From contig NZ_BEYR01000001.1 of assembly GCF_002933815.1 (NCBI RefSeq), forward strand, positions 1,902,691-1,966,690: a stretch of 64,000 bases of DNA. Direction: 5' to 3'. Within the stretch, counting starts at the first letter, position 1. Each line of letters begins with the position of its first letter. The notes under the pieces were generated by a model. That model did no database searches and had not been told where the DNA came from. It was given only the letters and a program-made list of their open reading frames with translations. The stretch comes from Sphingobacterium sp. HMA12 (GTDB lineage: Bacteria; Bacteroidota; Bacteroidia; Sphingobacteriales; Sphingobacteriaceae). This document shows, piece by piece, positions 41,525-55,200 of this stretch. The position numbers and the translations under genes are program-made.

Positions 41525-43294
41525 ATGAGAATGATGAAAAAACTATTAACGCTAGCCATCGCGAGTAGCCTGTTATTTTCTTCCTGCGAAGATATGTTTG
41601 AACCGGCTCTCGAGAATAATCTTGAAATTGAAACGGCCAATAGCCGCCCGTTATATGCTCAGGGATTGCTTTTAAACGGATACAACCGAATCCCAAGCAA
41701 TAGCTACAGCTTTGATGACGTTGCGACCGACAATGCGGTGAGCAACGATAAGAACAATACATTTCTAAAAACGGCAACCGGCCAGTGGACAAGTATCAAC
41801 AACCCCTTTGATCAATGGCGCAACAGCTATTCGGCCATACAATACCTGAACAATTTTCTGTCCTTAACAGACCAGGTTGAATGGGCCATGGAGCCAAAAG
41901 TTAGCGCCCTATTCAACGACCGGATGAAAGGCGAAGCCTATGGCCTCCGTGCACTGTTTATGTTCCATCTCCTACAGGCGCATGCCGGCAAGTCAGGCAC
42001 TGGAGAGATATTGGGCGTTCCGATCCATTTGACTCCTGAGACCGTCAATTCGGATTTCAATCAACCCCGAGCCTCATTTGAAGCCTGTATGCAGCAATTG
42101 TACGACGACATCAACAAAGCAGAGGATCTATTGCCGATGGATTATGAAAATATAGCAAGCGATAGCCAGGTTCCAGTTAAATATGCAGGAACCGTAAACG
42201 CCAATGATTACAATCGCGTATTTGGCTCCACGTTTAAATTACGGATGACCAAGCGCATTGCACAGGCTATTCGTGCCAGGGCAGCGCTATTAGCAGCAAG
42301 TCCAGCATACAGTGAAGGGAGTAAAACGACCTGGGAGCAAGCCGCGATCTATGCGGGGCAGGTCATCCAAGCCAAAGGCGGTGTCAGTGGGATCGACCCT
42401 AAAGGATTTACCTGGTACAATAAAGAGGTGGTCGACGGTTTAACCTCTGGCTCCAATCCGGCCGAAATTCTTTGGCGTACAGACAAAGGAAATAGTAACA
42501 GTATGGAACAAGATCATTTTCCGCCAACATTATTCGGTAGGGGCCGACTCAACCCAACGCAGAACCTGGTCGATGCCTTCCCTATGGAAAATGGCTATCC
42601 CATTGCCGATGCCAATTCGGCCTACAATAAAGCCAATCCTTACGATAAACGGGATCCACGATTGAAGACCTATATCATTGTCAATGGTGCGACAGCAGGT
42701 GTGAGCAATTCAGCAATCAATACGACAGCCAATAGTCCGACCAATGACGGCTTGAACAAAGTCGAAACATCCACACGGACGGGTTATTACCTGAAAAAGC
42801 TCCTGCGTCAGGATGTCAACCTCAACCCCTCATCTTCTACGCAACAAATGCACTTCAACGCGCGTATACGCATGACGGAAATGTATCTGGCCTATGCCGA
42901 GGCGGCCAATGAAGCTTGGGGACCTACAGGTATGGGTACCTTTACGTTCTCGGCCTACGACATCATCAAAGCTATTCGCCGGCGTGCAGGTGTCGGCACC
43001 AACAATGGCGACCCTTACCTGGAGCAAGTCAAAAATAATAAAGATCAAATGCGGCAGCTGATCCGAAACGAACGCCGACTGGAGCTTTGCTTTGAAGGAT
43101 TCCGGTTTTGGGATCTTCGCCGTTGGAAAATGGATATCAATGTCGCCGCCAAGGGCATGAGTATCAACAACAACAGCTATACCGAAATACCTGTCGAGAA
43201 TAGACTCTATGAAAACTATATGAATTACGGCCCAATCCCGTACAGCGAGGTACTTAAATACAGCAATCTTGTACAAAATATAGGTTGGAATTAA
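41525..43294 (+). CDS. SusD-like lipoprotein, XusD-type
   Basis: 589 residues, signal peptide with lipobox LLFSSC, so surface lipoprotein. SusD features: KGEAYGLRALFMFHLLQAHA, RMTEMYLAYAEAANEAWG and LIRNERRLELCFEGFRFWDLRRWKMD. It is the partner of the short SusC encoded just upstream (gap 15 bp). ATG at 41534 (MKKLLTLAIAS) is an equally good start. It should bind longer or differently decorated xylan pieces than the first SusD, which is inference from other species. Confidence 0.94.
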   Translation: MRMMKKLLTLAIASSLLFSSCEDMFEPALENNLEIETANSRPLYAQGLLLNGYNRIPSNSYSFDDVATDNAVSNDKNNTFLKTATGQWTSINNPFDQWRNSYSAIQYLNNFLSLTDQVEWAMEPKVSALFNDRMKGEAYGLRALFMFHLLQAHAGKSGTGEILGVPIHLTPETVNSDFNQPRASFEACMQQLYDDINKAEDLLPMDYENIASDSQVPVKYAGTVNANDYNRVFGSTFKLRMTKRIAQAIRARAALLAASPAYSEGSKTTWEQAAIYAGQVIQAKGGVSGIDPKGFTWYNKEVVDGLTSGSNPAEILWRTDKGNSNSMEQDHFPPTLFGRGRLNPTQNLVDAFPMENGYPIADANSAYNKANPYDKRDPRLKTYIIVNGATAGVSNSAINTTANSPTNDGLNKVETSTRTGYYLKKLLRQDVNLNPSSSTQQMHFNARIRMTEMYLAYAEAANEAWGPTGMGTFTFSAYDIIKAIRRRAGVGTNNGDPYLEQVKNNKDQMRQLIRNERRLELCFEGFRFWDLRRWKMDINVAAKGMSINNNSYTEIPVENRLYENYMNYGPIPYSEVLKYSNLVQNIGWN

Positions 43295-43301
43295 ACTTAA
43301 C

Positions 43302-44336
43302 ATGCACACGATGAAAAAAATCAATATCCTGTACGCAATGGCTTTAGTAAGTTTGGCGTCCTGCAAAAATAACGACTGGGAGTTCCCTGACTTTGAATTT
43401 CAATCGGTATACTTCGCTTATCAGACACCGGTCAGAACAGTGACCCTGGGCGAAGACATCTTTGACAATAGCCTCGACAACCAACATAAGGTCAAAGTCA
43501 TGGCAACTACAGGCGGCGTGTACAACAACAAAAAAGATATTCGTATCGACTTCGTTGTCGACAACAGTCTCACAAATGGGCTTCACTACCCAAATGGGCG
43601 GGCTGTTACCGCACTGCCTGACAATTATTATCAGCTTGCCAGCAACCAGATCAGCATTCCCAGCGGTAGCCTCACGGGCGGTGTGGAGGTACAGCTGACC
43701 GACGCGTTTTTTGCCGACCCCAAGTCGTTGGAAACCTATTACGTTTTACCGCTCCGGATGACAAAGGTTGTCAATGCCGATTCAATACTCTCCGGTAAAA
43801 CCTCATTACAGACTGCCAATAGGGCAATTGCATCCGACTGGGACGCTGCACCGAAAGATTTTATCTTCTATGCCCTCAAATATATCAATCCCTGGCATGG
43901 CAATTACCTTCGCCGCGGTACCGATCAGATCGTTGGCAAAGGCGCCAACAGTAGCTTGACAAAAAGCGTTGTCAGGCATCAGGCCTACGTCGAAAAAGAT
44001 GAAGTCAAAAACATCAGTACGGCAGCACTTAAGAAATCAGTCTTGCCCCTATCTTTTAAGGGAGCAGGTGATGTCAATATCAATGTCAATCTGAACCTAT
44101 CTTTTGACGACGACAACAATTGCAGTGTTAGCTCGGCTAGTGCCGGCGTATCAGCTACCGGAAGTGGAAAATTCGTCAAACGGGGCGAAAAAAACAGCTG
44201 GGGCAATGCAGACCGAGACGCACTATATCTATCCTACACGATCGATATGGCACAAATGACCGTCACAAGCAAGGATACCCTCGTTATGCGGGACCGATCC
44301 GTAAAAATGGAAACTTTTACGCCCGTCAAAAAGTAG
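43302..44336 (+). CDS. Surface lipoprotein with DUF1735/BT_3987-like domain, XusE-type
   Basis: 344 residues, signal peptide with lipobox LVSLASC. Beta-rich, with a BT_3987-like N-terminal domain (FQSVYFAYQTPVRTVTLGED, IRIDFVVDNSL, YYQLASNQISIPSGS) that is common in PUL surface glycan-binding proteins, and a C-terminal beta domain (YINPWHGNYLRRGTD). It stands in the position of XusE between the second SusD and GH10 and probably helps hold xylan at the cell surface. ATG at 43311 is an alternative start. No catalytic motif is visible. Confidence 0.85.
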   Translation: MHTMKKINILYAMALVSLASCKNNDWEFPDFEFQSVYFAYQTPVRTVTLGEDIFDNSLDNQHKVKVMATTGGVYNNKKDIRIDFVVDNSLTNGLHYPNGRAVTALPDNYYQLASNQISIPSGSLTGGVEVQLTDAFFADPKSLETYYVLPLRMTKVVNADSILSGKTSLQTANRAIASDWDAAPKDFIFYALKYINPWHGNYLRRGTDQIVGKGANSSLTKSVVRHQAYVEKDEVKNISTAALKKSVLPLSFKGAGDVNINVNLNLSFDDDNNCSVSSASAGVSATGSGKFVKRGEKNSWGNADRDALYLSYTIDMAQMTVTSKDTLVMRDRSVKMETFTPVKK

Positions 44337-44359
44337 TATCAATTCAATAACGAACAACG

Positions 44360-46045
44360 ATGAAAAAAATCAATAAAACTATCGTCATCCTACTTTCGCT
44401 CGGCACTGTCTGGAGTTCCTGCTCCAAATATCAACCCTTGGAATTTGCTGTTGATAAACCGCAGGAAGTGCTGGCGCAGGAAGATATAAATGCCTACAAT
44501 CCCCTGAAAACTTATTTAGACAAACAGGCAAACCCCGCATTTAAACTTGGTGTCGCGCTCAATATGAACGATTATTTTAATAAAGGAGTACTCTACCGCT
44601 TGGCTAATCGTAATTTCGAAGAAATGGTGATGGGCTATGAAATGAAGCATGGTTCCATTGTGCAAGCCGACGGAAACCTGAATCTATCTCGTGTAGAACA
44701 GCTGATCACAGCTGCACAGGAAAACAACATGGCACTGTATGGCCACACGTTGTGCTGGCATTCGGGACAGAATGCCGCCTACCTGAATAAGTTAATGGCT
44801 CCTGTGGTTATACCAGGTTCTGGAGGACCAGCTCTAGCGGGACATGCACTAAAAATGAGCAATCCCTCTGTTGTCAATGCCTGGGAAGCACAGACAGCCA
44901 CAGACATTAACCCAACGGAAGTGGGTAAAGAATATGTTTTGAAGATTGTGGCCCGAGGTAGCAAAACAGGCAATATTGGTATTGATCTGCAGAGCACCTC
45001 CAATTATACGGGCGACAATATGGGTTCATTGGCATTAACAACAAGCTACAAAGAATACGAACTCAAAGTCACCGCAACTGCAGCGCGTAACCGTTTTATC
45101 ATCAATTTTGGTCAATATGATGGAACTATTTTCATCGACAAAGTCGTGCTGACAAAAACAGGTAGTTCGGCAAGCCTTATTGCCAACAGTGATTTTGAAA
45201 ACAATATTGATGGTTGGTTTGGCTGGGGAAACAATTCCTCCAGAGCGCAGTCCGCCAATGGCGAAGGTTATGGAAGCCCTGGGGGCAGCACGATCGAGAA
45301 AACCCCTGCCGAGAAAGAAGCCATTCTCGCAAAAGCGATGGAGACATTTATTGCCGGCATGCTTGAGAAAACCAAAGGCTACATCAAGGCTTGGGACGTA
45401 GTCAACGAACCGATGTCCGACTGGCCCGACCAATATGCCCTAAAGACGGGAGTCGGCAAAACCGATCTGGCGGATGATGAATTCTACTGGCAGGATTATT
45501 TGGGTAAAGATTATGCCGTGAAAGCCTTCCAGTTTGCCCGCAAATATGGTAATGCCAATGATCTCCTTTTCATCAATGACTATGGCTTGGAAGGCAGTGG
45601 CAACAAATGTAAAGGGCTCATCGCCTATGTCGGCTACATCGAAGGCAAAGGGGCCAAAGTGGATGGAATCGGCACTCAGATGCACATCGATATCAATACC
45701 AGTAAAGACCAAATCGTCAGCATGTTCAATCTATTGGCCGCAACCGGCAAGCTGATTAAAGTGTCTGAGCTCGATATCGGCCTTGGAAACGGCATAAAGA
45801 CCAGCAATGCAACAGCTGAAATGTATCAGAAACAAGCTGACTTATACAAGTTTGTCGTTGAGAAATACCTCGAGATCATTCCCAAGGATAAACAGTACGG
45901 TATCACCCTATGGAGCCCATTGGATAGTCCAGACCAAGAGGGTTCATTCTGGCGACGTGGAGAGCCCATCGGCTTATGGACCGAAGGATTTGTTCGAAAG
46001 CCAGCCTACCAGGCTGTTGCTAAGGCATTGTCAGCTAAAAAATAA
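44360..46045 (+). CDS. Surface GH10 xylanase with inserted, apparently permuted CBM
   Basis: 561 residues, lipobox VWSSC (Cys21), so anchored at the cell surface. The GH10 barrel is split: residues 45-148 (GHTLCWHSG) and 312-560, with acid/base Glu350 (WDVVNEP) and nucleophile Glu470 (SELDIGL). Between them lies a CBM4/22-like insertion, known from Xyn10 of Prevotella and gut Bacteroides xylan loci. Here its parts look out of order: residues 158-266 begin at GHALKMSNP and run to FIDKVVLTK, and the usual first strand (LIANSDFENNIDGWFGWG...GEGYG) follows at 272-309. It is the endo-acting enzyme that feeds the SusCD pairs. It sits 24 bp after the XusE-like gene. Confidence 0.95.
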   Translation: MKKINKTIVILLSLGTVWSSCSKYQPLEFAVDKPQEVLAQEDINAYNPLKTYLDKQANPAFKLGVALNMNDYFNKGVLYRLANRNFEEMVMGYEMKHGSIVQADGNLNLSRVEQLITAAQENNMALYGHTLCWHSGQNAAYLNKLMAPVVIPGSGGPALAGHALKMSNPSVVNAWEAQTATDINPTEVGKEYVLKIVARGSKTGNIGIDLQSTSNYTGDNMGSLALTTSYKEYELKVTATAARNRFIINFGQYDGTIFIDKVVLTKTGSSASLIANSDFENNIDGWFGWGNNSSRAQSANGEGYGSPGGSTIEKTPAEKEAILAKAMETFIAGMLEKTKGYIKAWDVVNEPMSDWPDQYALKTGVGKTDLADDEFYWQDYLGKDYAVKAFQFARKYGNANDLLFINDYGLEGSGNKCKGLIAYVGYIEGKGAKVDGIGTQMHIDINTSKDQIVSMFNLLAATGKLIKVSELDIGLGNGIKTSNATAEMYQKQADLYKFVVEKYLEIIPKDKQYGITLWSPLDSPDQEGSFWRRGEPIGLWTEGFVRKPAYQAVAKALSAKK

Positions 46046-46076
46046 GATCATTAATCACCCTTTAAATATGTAAATT

Positions 46077-48732
<2,656 letters not shown>

Positions 48733-48760
48733 TTCTTCCTCCGGGGTTTGAATCCAGTCT

Positions 48761-48816
48761 ATACCATAGCTACACTAAAACAATCTACGTAATTTTTAGT
48801 ACGGTAGCTATGGTAT
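48761..48816. terminator. Long hairpin between convergent CE6 and GH29 genes
   Basis: ATACCATAGCTA (48761-48772) pairs with TAGCTATGGTAT (48805-48816), and further in ACTAAAA (48774-48780) pairs with TTTTAGT (48794-48800). It can terminate both converging transcripts. The right arm lies inside the last codons of the GH29 gene. Confidence 0.65.
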
Positions 48817-50419
48817 TTCGAACAAAACTGTCGGGTATCTGAACCTCAAGAGCATCGTCGAGCTGCCGAAAAGATATCCGATCATTAATGCCCAGCAGCT
48901 GTATCCTGCTGACCGCACGTGGATCGGGTGCGGAACGCCCCAATGACTTGATTCTAATCTCCTTTCCGGTCGGTGTTCCCATAATAAAGGCATACAGTAC
49001 ATTTCCCTTTGTCGTAAAACGAACATCCTCCCCGGTAAAAGCTTTTCCTTTTCCCTCGTTGAACCCCTGAACACTTAGTGAAGGAGCCTCCTCCTGTGCA
49101 GGGCCCTCGCCAAAAATATGCCATGGCCTGGTTCCGATAATAGCTTCCCGGTGTAGAGCCATCCAGCCCCCTATACCCTCAACCACTCCCCTTGCTTTTT
49201 CATCGATAGATCCATCACCGCGCAATGGTACACTCAGTAATAAATTGCCATTTTTGCTGACCACGTCTATCAGCATATGAATAATGGTCTTAGCGGATTT
49301 ATATTGATTATTATCATAAATCCGGCGGTCATAATGCCAAGCCCCTATACAGGTACAGGTCTGCCAGGGCTGTGGCTCGATGGTATTGCTCTGCCCCCGT
49401 TCGATATCCCATACTAGACATTTACGCTGCTGTTCATTGAGGATTTTGCCATTAATTACCACATCAACCTTGCCTTTATTTGCCTGCATGCTTTTATTGT
49501 AAAAATCAGCTGCGATCTCCAAGCCAACATTGCTTATTGGATAAAGTGGCAGCACCGTATCGTCAAAATAAACGATATCTGGCCGGTAGCTGTCCATCAG
49601 TTCCAGGGTACGCGCTTTGAAATTTTCACAATAGGCTCTGTCAGGTACGCTCACCCCGGAGTCGACATCCCAATGCCACTGCCGATGAACCGTGTGATCA
49701 TCCGTGCTGTCCAGACTCAGTTGATGATCCTGGGCATAAAGCTCCTGTGGATCGTAATCTGCCCACCATTTTCCCGCACCATCTTTTTTTGTTAGTTTCC
49801 CATCATAAGGAACTCCTGCAAACTTGCCTTCTTTATCACTTCGCTGAGCAGTTTCGTACCAGGTCCAGGCATGTGCTGCGTGTACACTCACGCCAAATTT
49901 AAGACCTCTTTTTCTTGCGGCACGTTCCCAGCCGCCAACAAGATCTTTTTTAGGTCCGACATTGACACTATTCCAGCGATGGTGACTGCTGCGATAAAGA
50001 TCCAGATTATCATGATGGTTGGCCAGAGCCATAAAATACTGTGCACCGGCATTCTTATACAGCTCCATCAGCTCCTCCGGATTCCAGTTTTCGGCTTTCC
50101 ATTGATGGATCACATCCTTAAAACCAAAAACAGAAGGATGTCCATACTTTTCAAGATGATATTGATATTGGTCCGATCCCTCCTGATACATGCCACGGGC
50201 GTACCAATCACCGCGCTCAGGCTGGCATTGTGGTCCCCAATGTGCCCAGATGCCAAATTTGGCATCGCGAAACCAATCAGGTACCTGATAGTTTTCCAAT
50301 GAACGCCAGTCGGGATGAAAAGGAGCTTTCCCCAGATAGGCGTAGGCAGCGCTGAATTTACCAAGGAAAAGGGTCGGAATAGTTGCACCGAGAAACTTAA
50401 TTGCTGTTCTTCTATTCAT
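48785..50419 (-). CDS. GH29 alpha-L-fucosidase
   Basis: 544 residues. N-terminal MNRRTAIKFLGATIPTLFLG looks like a Tat-type signal with a twin Arg. The barrel shows WFRDAKFGIWAHWGPQ, YKNAGAQYFMALANHHDN, GLKFGVSVHAAHAW and the nucleophile region PDIVYFDD; the C-terminus is a beta-sandwich. It removes terminal alpha-L-fucose. Its SusCD pair is encoded upstream on the same strand, separated by a terminator (50600-50628). An ATG at 50473 would add 18 residues before the signal, so ATG 50419 is chosen. A TACTTTTG box (50512-50505, minus) could give it a separate promoter. Confidence 0.92.
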   Translation of the reverse strand: MNRRTAIKFLGATIPTLFLGKFSAAYAYLGKAPFHPDWRSLENYQVPDWFRDAKFGIWAHWGPQCQPERGDWYARGMYQEGSDQYQYHLEKYGHPSVFGFKDVIHQWKAENWNPEELMELYKNAGAQYFMALANHHDNLDLYRSSHHRWNSVNVGPKKDLVGGWERAARKRGLKFGVSVHAAHAWTWYETAQRSDKEGKFAGVPYDGKLTKKDGAGKWWADYDPQELYAQDHQLSLDSTDDHTVHRQWHWDVDSGVSVPDRAYCENFKARTLELMDSYRPDIVYFDDTVLPLYPISNVGLEIAADFYNKSMQANKGKVDVVINGKILNEQQRKCLVWDIERGQSNTIEPQPWQTCTCIGAWHYDRRIYDNNQYKSAKTIIHMLIDVVSKNGNLLLSVPLRGDGSIDEKARGVVEGIGGWMALHREAIIGTRPWHIFGEGPAQEEAPSLSVQGFNEGKGKAFTGEDVRFTTKGNVLYAFIMGTPTGKEIRIKSLGRSAPDPRAVSRIQLLGINDRISFRQLDDALEVQIPDSFVRNTIATVLKIT

Positions 50420-50599
50420 TATACAATGATCTTCGGTCAGAATGCCTAAGCCAAAATTGTGGGACAAAGTCATTCGGTTTATAATTTGTTATCTTCTTTC
50501 CTACCAAAAGTACCGGTATTGAATCATGAAAGAAACTACATAATCGATGAATACTTGCACAATATCGACGTAGACCACATTTTCATGCTGTTGCCCCAA

Positions 50600-50628
50600 G
50601 AAAAAAGACGTCCCCAAAAGGACGCCTT
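50600..50628 (-). terminator. Terminator after the third susD
   Basis: On the minus strand AAGGCGTCC (50628-50620) pairs with GGACGTCTT (50613-50605) with one G-T pair, followed by T's. It lies about 45 bp after the susD stop, between susD and GH29, so GH29 is probably made at a lower level or from its own promoter. Confidence 0.7.
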
Positions 50629-50673
50629 CACCTAACCACTAACTATGAATAAAAAAACACCTAAATCTCAAAA

Positions 50674-52278
50674 TCAATTGTTCATATCATTACCTTTCAG
50701 ATTTTTATTATTGTCCAATTCGGACTGCGGGAAAGGATAATACATTGCTTTGGGAGACCAGCCTCCTTTTTTCAGTGGCTCCAGCCAGGTTGGATTGGCC
50801 ATCCCCCATCGCAGTAGGTCAAAATATCGTTGATATTCTCCCAAAAATTCAACAAATCGTTCATGTACAATGATATTTTTGACAGTATTCAATGGTATAC
50901 CATTTTTTACCAACCCCTGGGCAATTAAGCCATCTACATCGGGAATTGTCCCCTTCGATTTTTGATACCAAAGGTGTGGTTGCTCATCTGGGACAATATT
51001 ATTCGCACGAGTACGGACAAGGTTGATATATTGTTTCGCGCCGGTAATATCTCCGCGTTCGTTTAGACACTCAGCATAAAGTAGCAACACATCACTATAG
51101 CGAAAAATCCGGTCATTGTTGCCGTTATCAAAGTCCGCTATCTGAACATCCGGACAATATTTTCTTGTCCCAAAGAAGTCTTTGTTCGTAGCCAGGTTTT
51201 TCATCCAGTCGGCATAGGCCGTGACCTTACCGTCCAATTGGGTGAACTTTGCACCATCCTCGCACCATAGTGTCATGTATTTTCTAGGGTCGCCATTTTC
51301 AAATTCATCGTGAGCCATTTTATTGGGAGCCAGATTCCACCAGGCACCACCTGTGCCGTCAAACATACCGATTTCCTGCCATCGCCATGAGCTCGATATA
51401 TCATCCCCGAGCCAGCCAGGTCCATTGTAGAGCTGGACCTCAAAAATAGATTCTTGATTGTTCTCTTTCTTTTCCAAAAAATTATCTCGATAGGAAGACA
51501 TCAATTGATATTCCTTACTATCAATCACGCTTTTCAATTGCGCTTCGGCATTGGAAAAGTCAGCTGCCTGTCCTTTGGCCAGGATAGGTTTATAGAGATA
51601 AGTTTTTGCCAGATAGGCCTGTGCGGCACCTTTGGTTGCCCGGCCGATCATTTTGCTATCAGCATAGAGCGCTGCCCGCGTTGGCAACAATTCGGAAGCC
51701 TTTTTAAAATCATCCAGGATCAGCGCGTATACAGCACCAGCCTGTGAATTGCCCGGATAGTAATCTTCATTGGTTTCAACAGGCTTGTTGATCAGCGGGA
51801 TGGTTTCTCCAAAAAGCATACCGAGGTGCAAATAATGCAGCGCCCGCAGGAAATAGGCTTCGCCCAAAAGTCTATTTTTTCTATTCTGTTCTATTTCACC
51901 CGTAAAATTTGTTATACGGTCGATCGCCAGGTTTGCCGCAAACACCCCATTCCAGAGATCTCTCCAGGTCTGTGCAGCCATTCCGTCACTAGCCGGTGTA
52001 TTGTAGGTATCCTGGTACATGGGCTCCCATTTGAAAGTATGATTATAATCATCTCCCGGGGCCAGTAATTCGTAGTATAAACTACGGGCGTAGCCCCCCT
52101 GAGTACGGCCCACCAGCGCCTGATACGCAGGAATGACCGAATTTTCCAATTCATCTGCTGTTTTATAATAAGTCTCTGTCGACAATTCCTGCGGATTGGA
52201 GAGATCTAGATTTGGCTTACAGCTCGAAAACTGTAGCAGCAGCGCAACAACAGCTAGTTTTATATAGTGTCTGTTCAT
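50674..52278 (-). CDS. SusD-like surface lipoprotein
   Basis: 534 residues, lipobox LQFSSC, so lipid-anchored at the surface. SusD/RagB features: RLLGEAYFLRALHYLHLGMLFGETIPLI, IFRYSDVLLLYAECLNERGD and VHERFVEFLGEYQRYFDLLRWGMA. It is the partner of the SusC encoded 16 bp upstream. It differs clearly from the two SusD proteins of the xylan core, so it may recognise another glycan or decoration, perhaps fucose-bearing given the downstream GH29. Confidence 0.94.
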   Translation of the reverse strand: MNRHYIKLAVVALLLQFSSCKPNLDLSNPQELSTETYYKTADELENSVIPAYQALVGRTQGGYARSLYYELLAPGDDYNHTFKWEPMYQDTYNTPASDGMAAQTWRDLWNGVFAANLAIDRITNFTGEIEQNRKNRLLGEAYFLRALHYLHLGMLFGETIPLINKPVETNEDYYPGNSQAGAVYALILDDFKKASELLPTRAALYADSKMIGRATKGAAQAYLAKTYLYKPILAKGQAADFSNAEAQLKSVIDSKEYQLMSSYRDNFLEKKENNQESIFEVQLYNGPGWLGDDISSSWRWQEIGMFDGTGGAWWNLAPNKMAHDEFENGDPRKYMTLWCEDGAKFTQLDGKVTAYADWMKNLATNKDFFGTRKYCPDVQIADFDNGNNDRIFRYSDVLLLYAECLNERGDITGAKQYINLVRTRANNIVPDEQPHLWYQKSKGTIPDVDGLIAQGLVKNGIPLNTVKNIIVHERFVEFLGEYQRYFDLLRWGMANPTWLEPLKKGGWSPKAMYYPFPQSELDNNKNLKGNDMNN

Positions 52279-52294
52279 GATATCGAAATAGTAA

Positions 52295-55200
52295 TTAGAA
52301 TGTAATTTGAATACCCATAAAATACTCTCTTGAATTCGGGAAGCTCAGTCCCCATGGCGTTTGTCCATCGATTCCACGGCTTAAATTGGAGCGTGTATCC
52401 CCCGACCCCACCTCGGGATCATAACCGGAATATTTGGTAAAGGTCAGCAGGTTCTTTGCGCCAAGGTAAAATCTTAAGCGATCGATCTTCCAGCGTTCGA
52501 GCGTAGGGCTAGAAAAACTATAGCCGATGTTGAGCACCTTCAGCCTTAGGTAAGAACCGTCTTCCACAAACCTGTTTGACGCCCTTAGATTCTGATTGGG
52601 ATCCCCTAAGACAGCCCGTGGAATGTCTGTATCTGTATTTTTAGGATAAACGGTCGTTTCACCGGACAGCGGATTTTTGAAGATCAGCTCCTCTGCGCGA
52701 TAACGGTCGAGCGTTGACGCAAAATTATTGTAATAATGATACATCCCTTCCCCCCAATATCGGCTATTGTTGTAGATGTCATTGCCCTTGCTCCCCTGCC
52801 ACATCATCGACAGGTCAAATGTACCTACAGCGCTATGGTAACTTAAATCGGCATTGAAGCCGTAACTAAAATCAGGTATCGGACTTCCCAAAAAATCCTT
52901 ATCCTGATCATTTAAAACCTTGTCTCCGTTTCGGTCATTAAACCGGACATCGCCGAGTGCTGCGTTTGGAGCAAAGGCTTTGTCTGCATCCAATTGTACC
53001 TGACTCGTATATAACCCATTGGTGGTATACCCCCAAAATTCACCTACGGATCGGCCGACCGCTGTTCGTGTCACATTTTCACCTCCAGGAGCAATACTTC
53101 CCCATAAGATTTCATTGTTGTTGCCCAAGCTCAATACTCGGTTTTTTACAAAAGAGATATTAGCCCCTATCTGGTAACTGAAATTACCTGACTGATCTTT
53201 ATAGGACGCCAATATATCCCATCCGCGGTTGCGTATACTGCCCGCATTCAGCACGGGAAAGTTATTGACATACCCTGCGGTGAACGAAATAGGCACATTG
53301 ATCAGCATATCTTCGGTCTTCTTATTATAATAATCGACCGTCAAAGCCAGTTTGTGATTAAACAGTTCCAAATCTAGCCCGATGTCAGTGGAATATTGGC
53401 TTTCCCATTTAACATTCGGATTGGAAGGAGTTTGCGGTAAGGCACCCGTGACCATCACATTGTTTAGATAATACCAGACATGGTCAAAACTAACCGTTCG
53501 TTGGTATTGATATTGCGCAATATCCGAATTACCAAGGAGTCCATAACTACCGCGGAGCTTCAGTTCGCTGATCGCAGGAAAAGCTTTCATAAAGGATTCC
53601 TGGCTGATCCGCCAGCCTGCCGATACCGAGGGGAAATTCCCGTAGCGGTATTGGTTGCTAAAGTTAGCAGAACCATCACGTCGCATATTAAACGTCAACA
53701 AGTAACGATTGTCGTAGTTGTAATTGACCCGGCCCAACATGGAGTACATAGCCGACTGGCCTACGCTTGATCCCACAAGACGGGAGCTGGCCAAGGAGGC
53801 AGAGTTAAGAATCAATACATCGGGACTGGGCAAACCACGGGCACCAGCATTGACGGCGTTGTACCGGGACTCTTCCGATGTAATCCCTGCCAAAGCAGAA
53901 ATTGCGTGTTTTCCGAAATTATTTTCATAAGTCAGCGTATTTTCAAACAACCAGCGGTTATTCTGGCTACTCGAAATATTGAGCTCATCCGGACTGTGAT
54001 TCTGATATTGTCCGACCGAGTAATTTCCAATGTAACCTTCATTTCTAATACGGCTAAGGTCTATCCCCATATTGAATTTATAGGTCAGCCCTTTGATGAT
54101 TTCATAGGTAGCCCAAGCATTGCCATTGACAGAAAAATTGTCATTGACGTTTTTGTTGAGATAAGCATTTGCTAAAGCACTCTGCACATCTGTTCCATTG
54201 CCGGCCCCTGCAAATCCGGTGCTACTGTTGGCATCATATAAAGGTAAAGTGGAAGACCACTTTTGTGCATCGATGATATTTTTGTCGCTCCAGTTGCGGC
54301 GCGTGTAACCCAAGGATAGCGTTTCACCTATCTTGAGTTTTCCTTTGGTAAAATCAGAGATAAATTGAGCACCATAATACTTGTTTTTGTCCTGAATAAT
54401 AATGGATTTATCCGTTGCATAAATACCACTCAGGCGAAAATTAGCATTTTGCGAACCGCCAGAAACCGAGAGATTGTGCCGTTGGTAATTGCCCGTCTGT
54501 AGCAGTTCATCCATCATATTATACCCTTGACCGATGGCAGACGGTTTGGACAACGCAGCCAAATAGTCCTTACGTGAAGGATCCTTATTATACATCTCCT
54601 CATTAATCAATTCGGCCAATTGCTGTCCGTTCAACAGGGGCACATTGTGGGAAATATTTTTGATACCAGCAAAAGCATTGTAATCCAGCTTCACATCTCC
54701 GGCTTTGCCTCGTTTTGTGGTGACCAAAATAACGCCGTTGGCCCCCCTGGCTCCATAAATAGCACTCGAAGCAGCATCTTTTAAGACCTGAATGCTTGCA
54801 ATATTATTTTCGTCGGGCATCGCTCCACCGATCATCCCATCAACCACGTAAAGTGGATCTGTTCCGTTAATGGACCCAACGCCGCGGATGCGGATAGCAC
54901 CATTGGTCACCTGCACCCCGGGTACAGCACTCTGAAGTGTCGCTATTGTACCTCCGGGTACTTTTACAAGATCTTTGGTGTCAACTACAGCAATAGAAGA
55001 TGTCAGATCGACCTTTTTCTGCTTACCATAGCCCACCACGACCACCTCGTCCACAGCAATTTCGGCCGCAACAAGGGGAATGCTGATTTCCGAAGAATTG
55101 CCGATGACGTATTCAACACGATTATAACCTACGTTGGATACAACGATGACCTCTCCCGGATTCAGCTTAAGGATAAATTCACCTTTCTCATTCGTTGATG

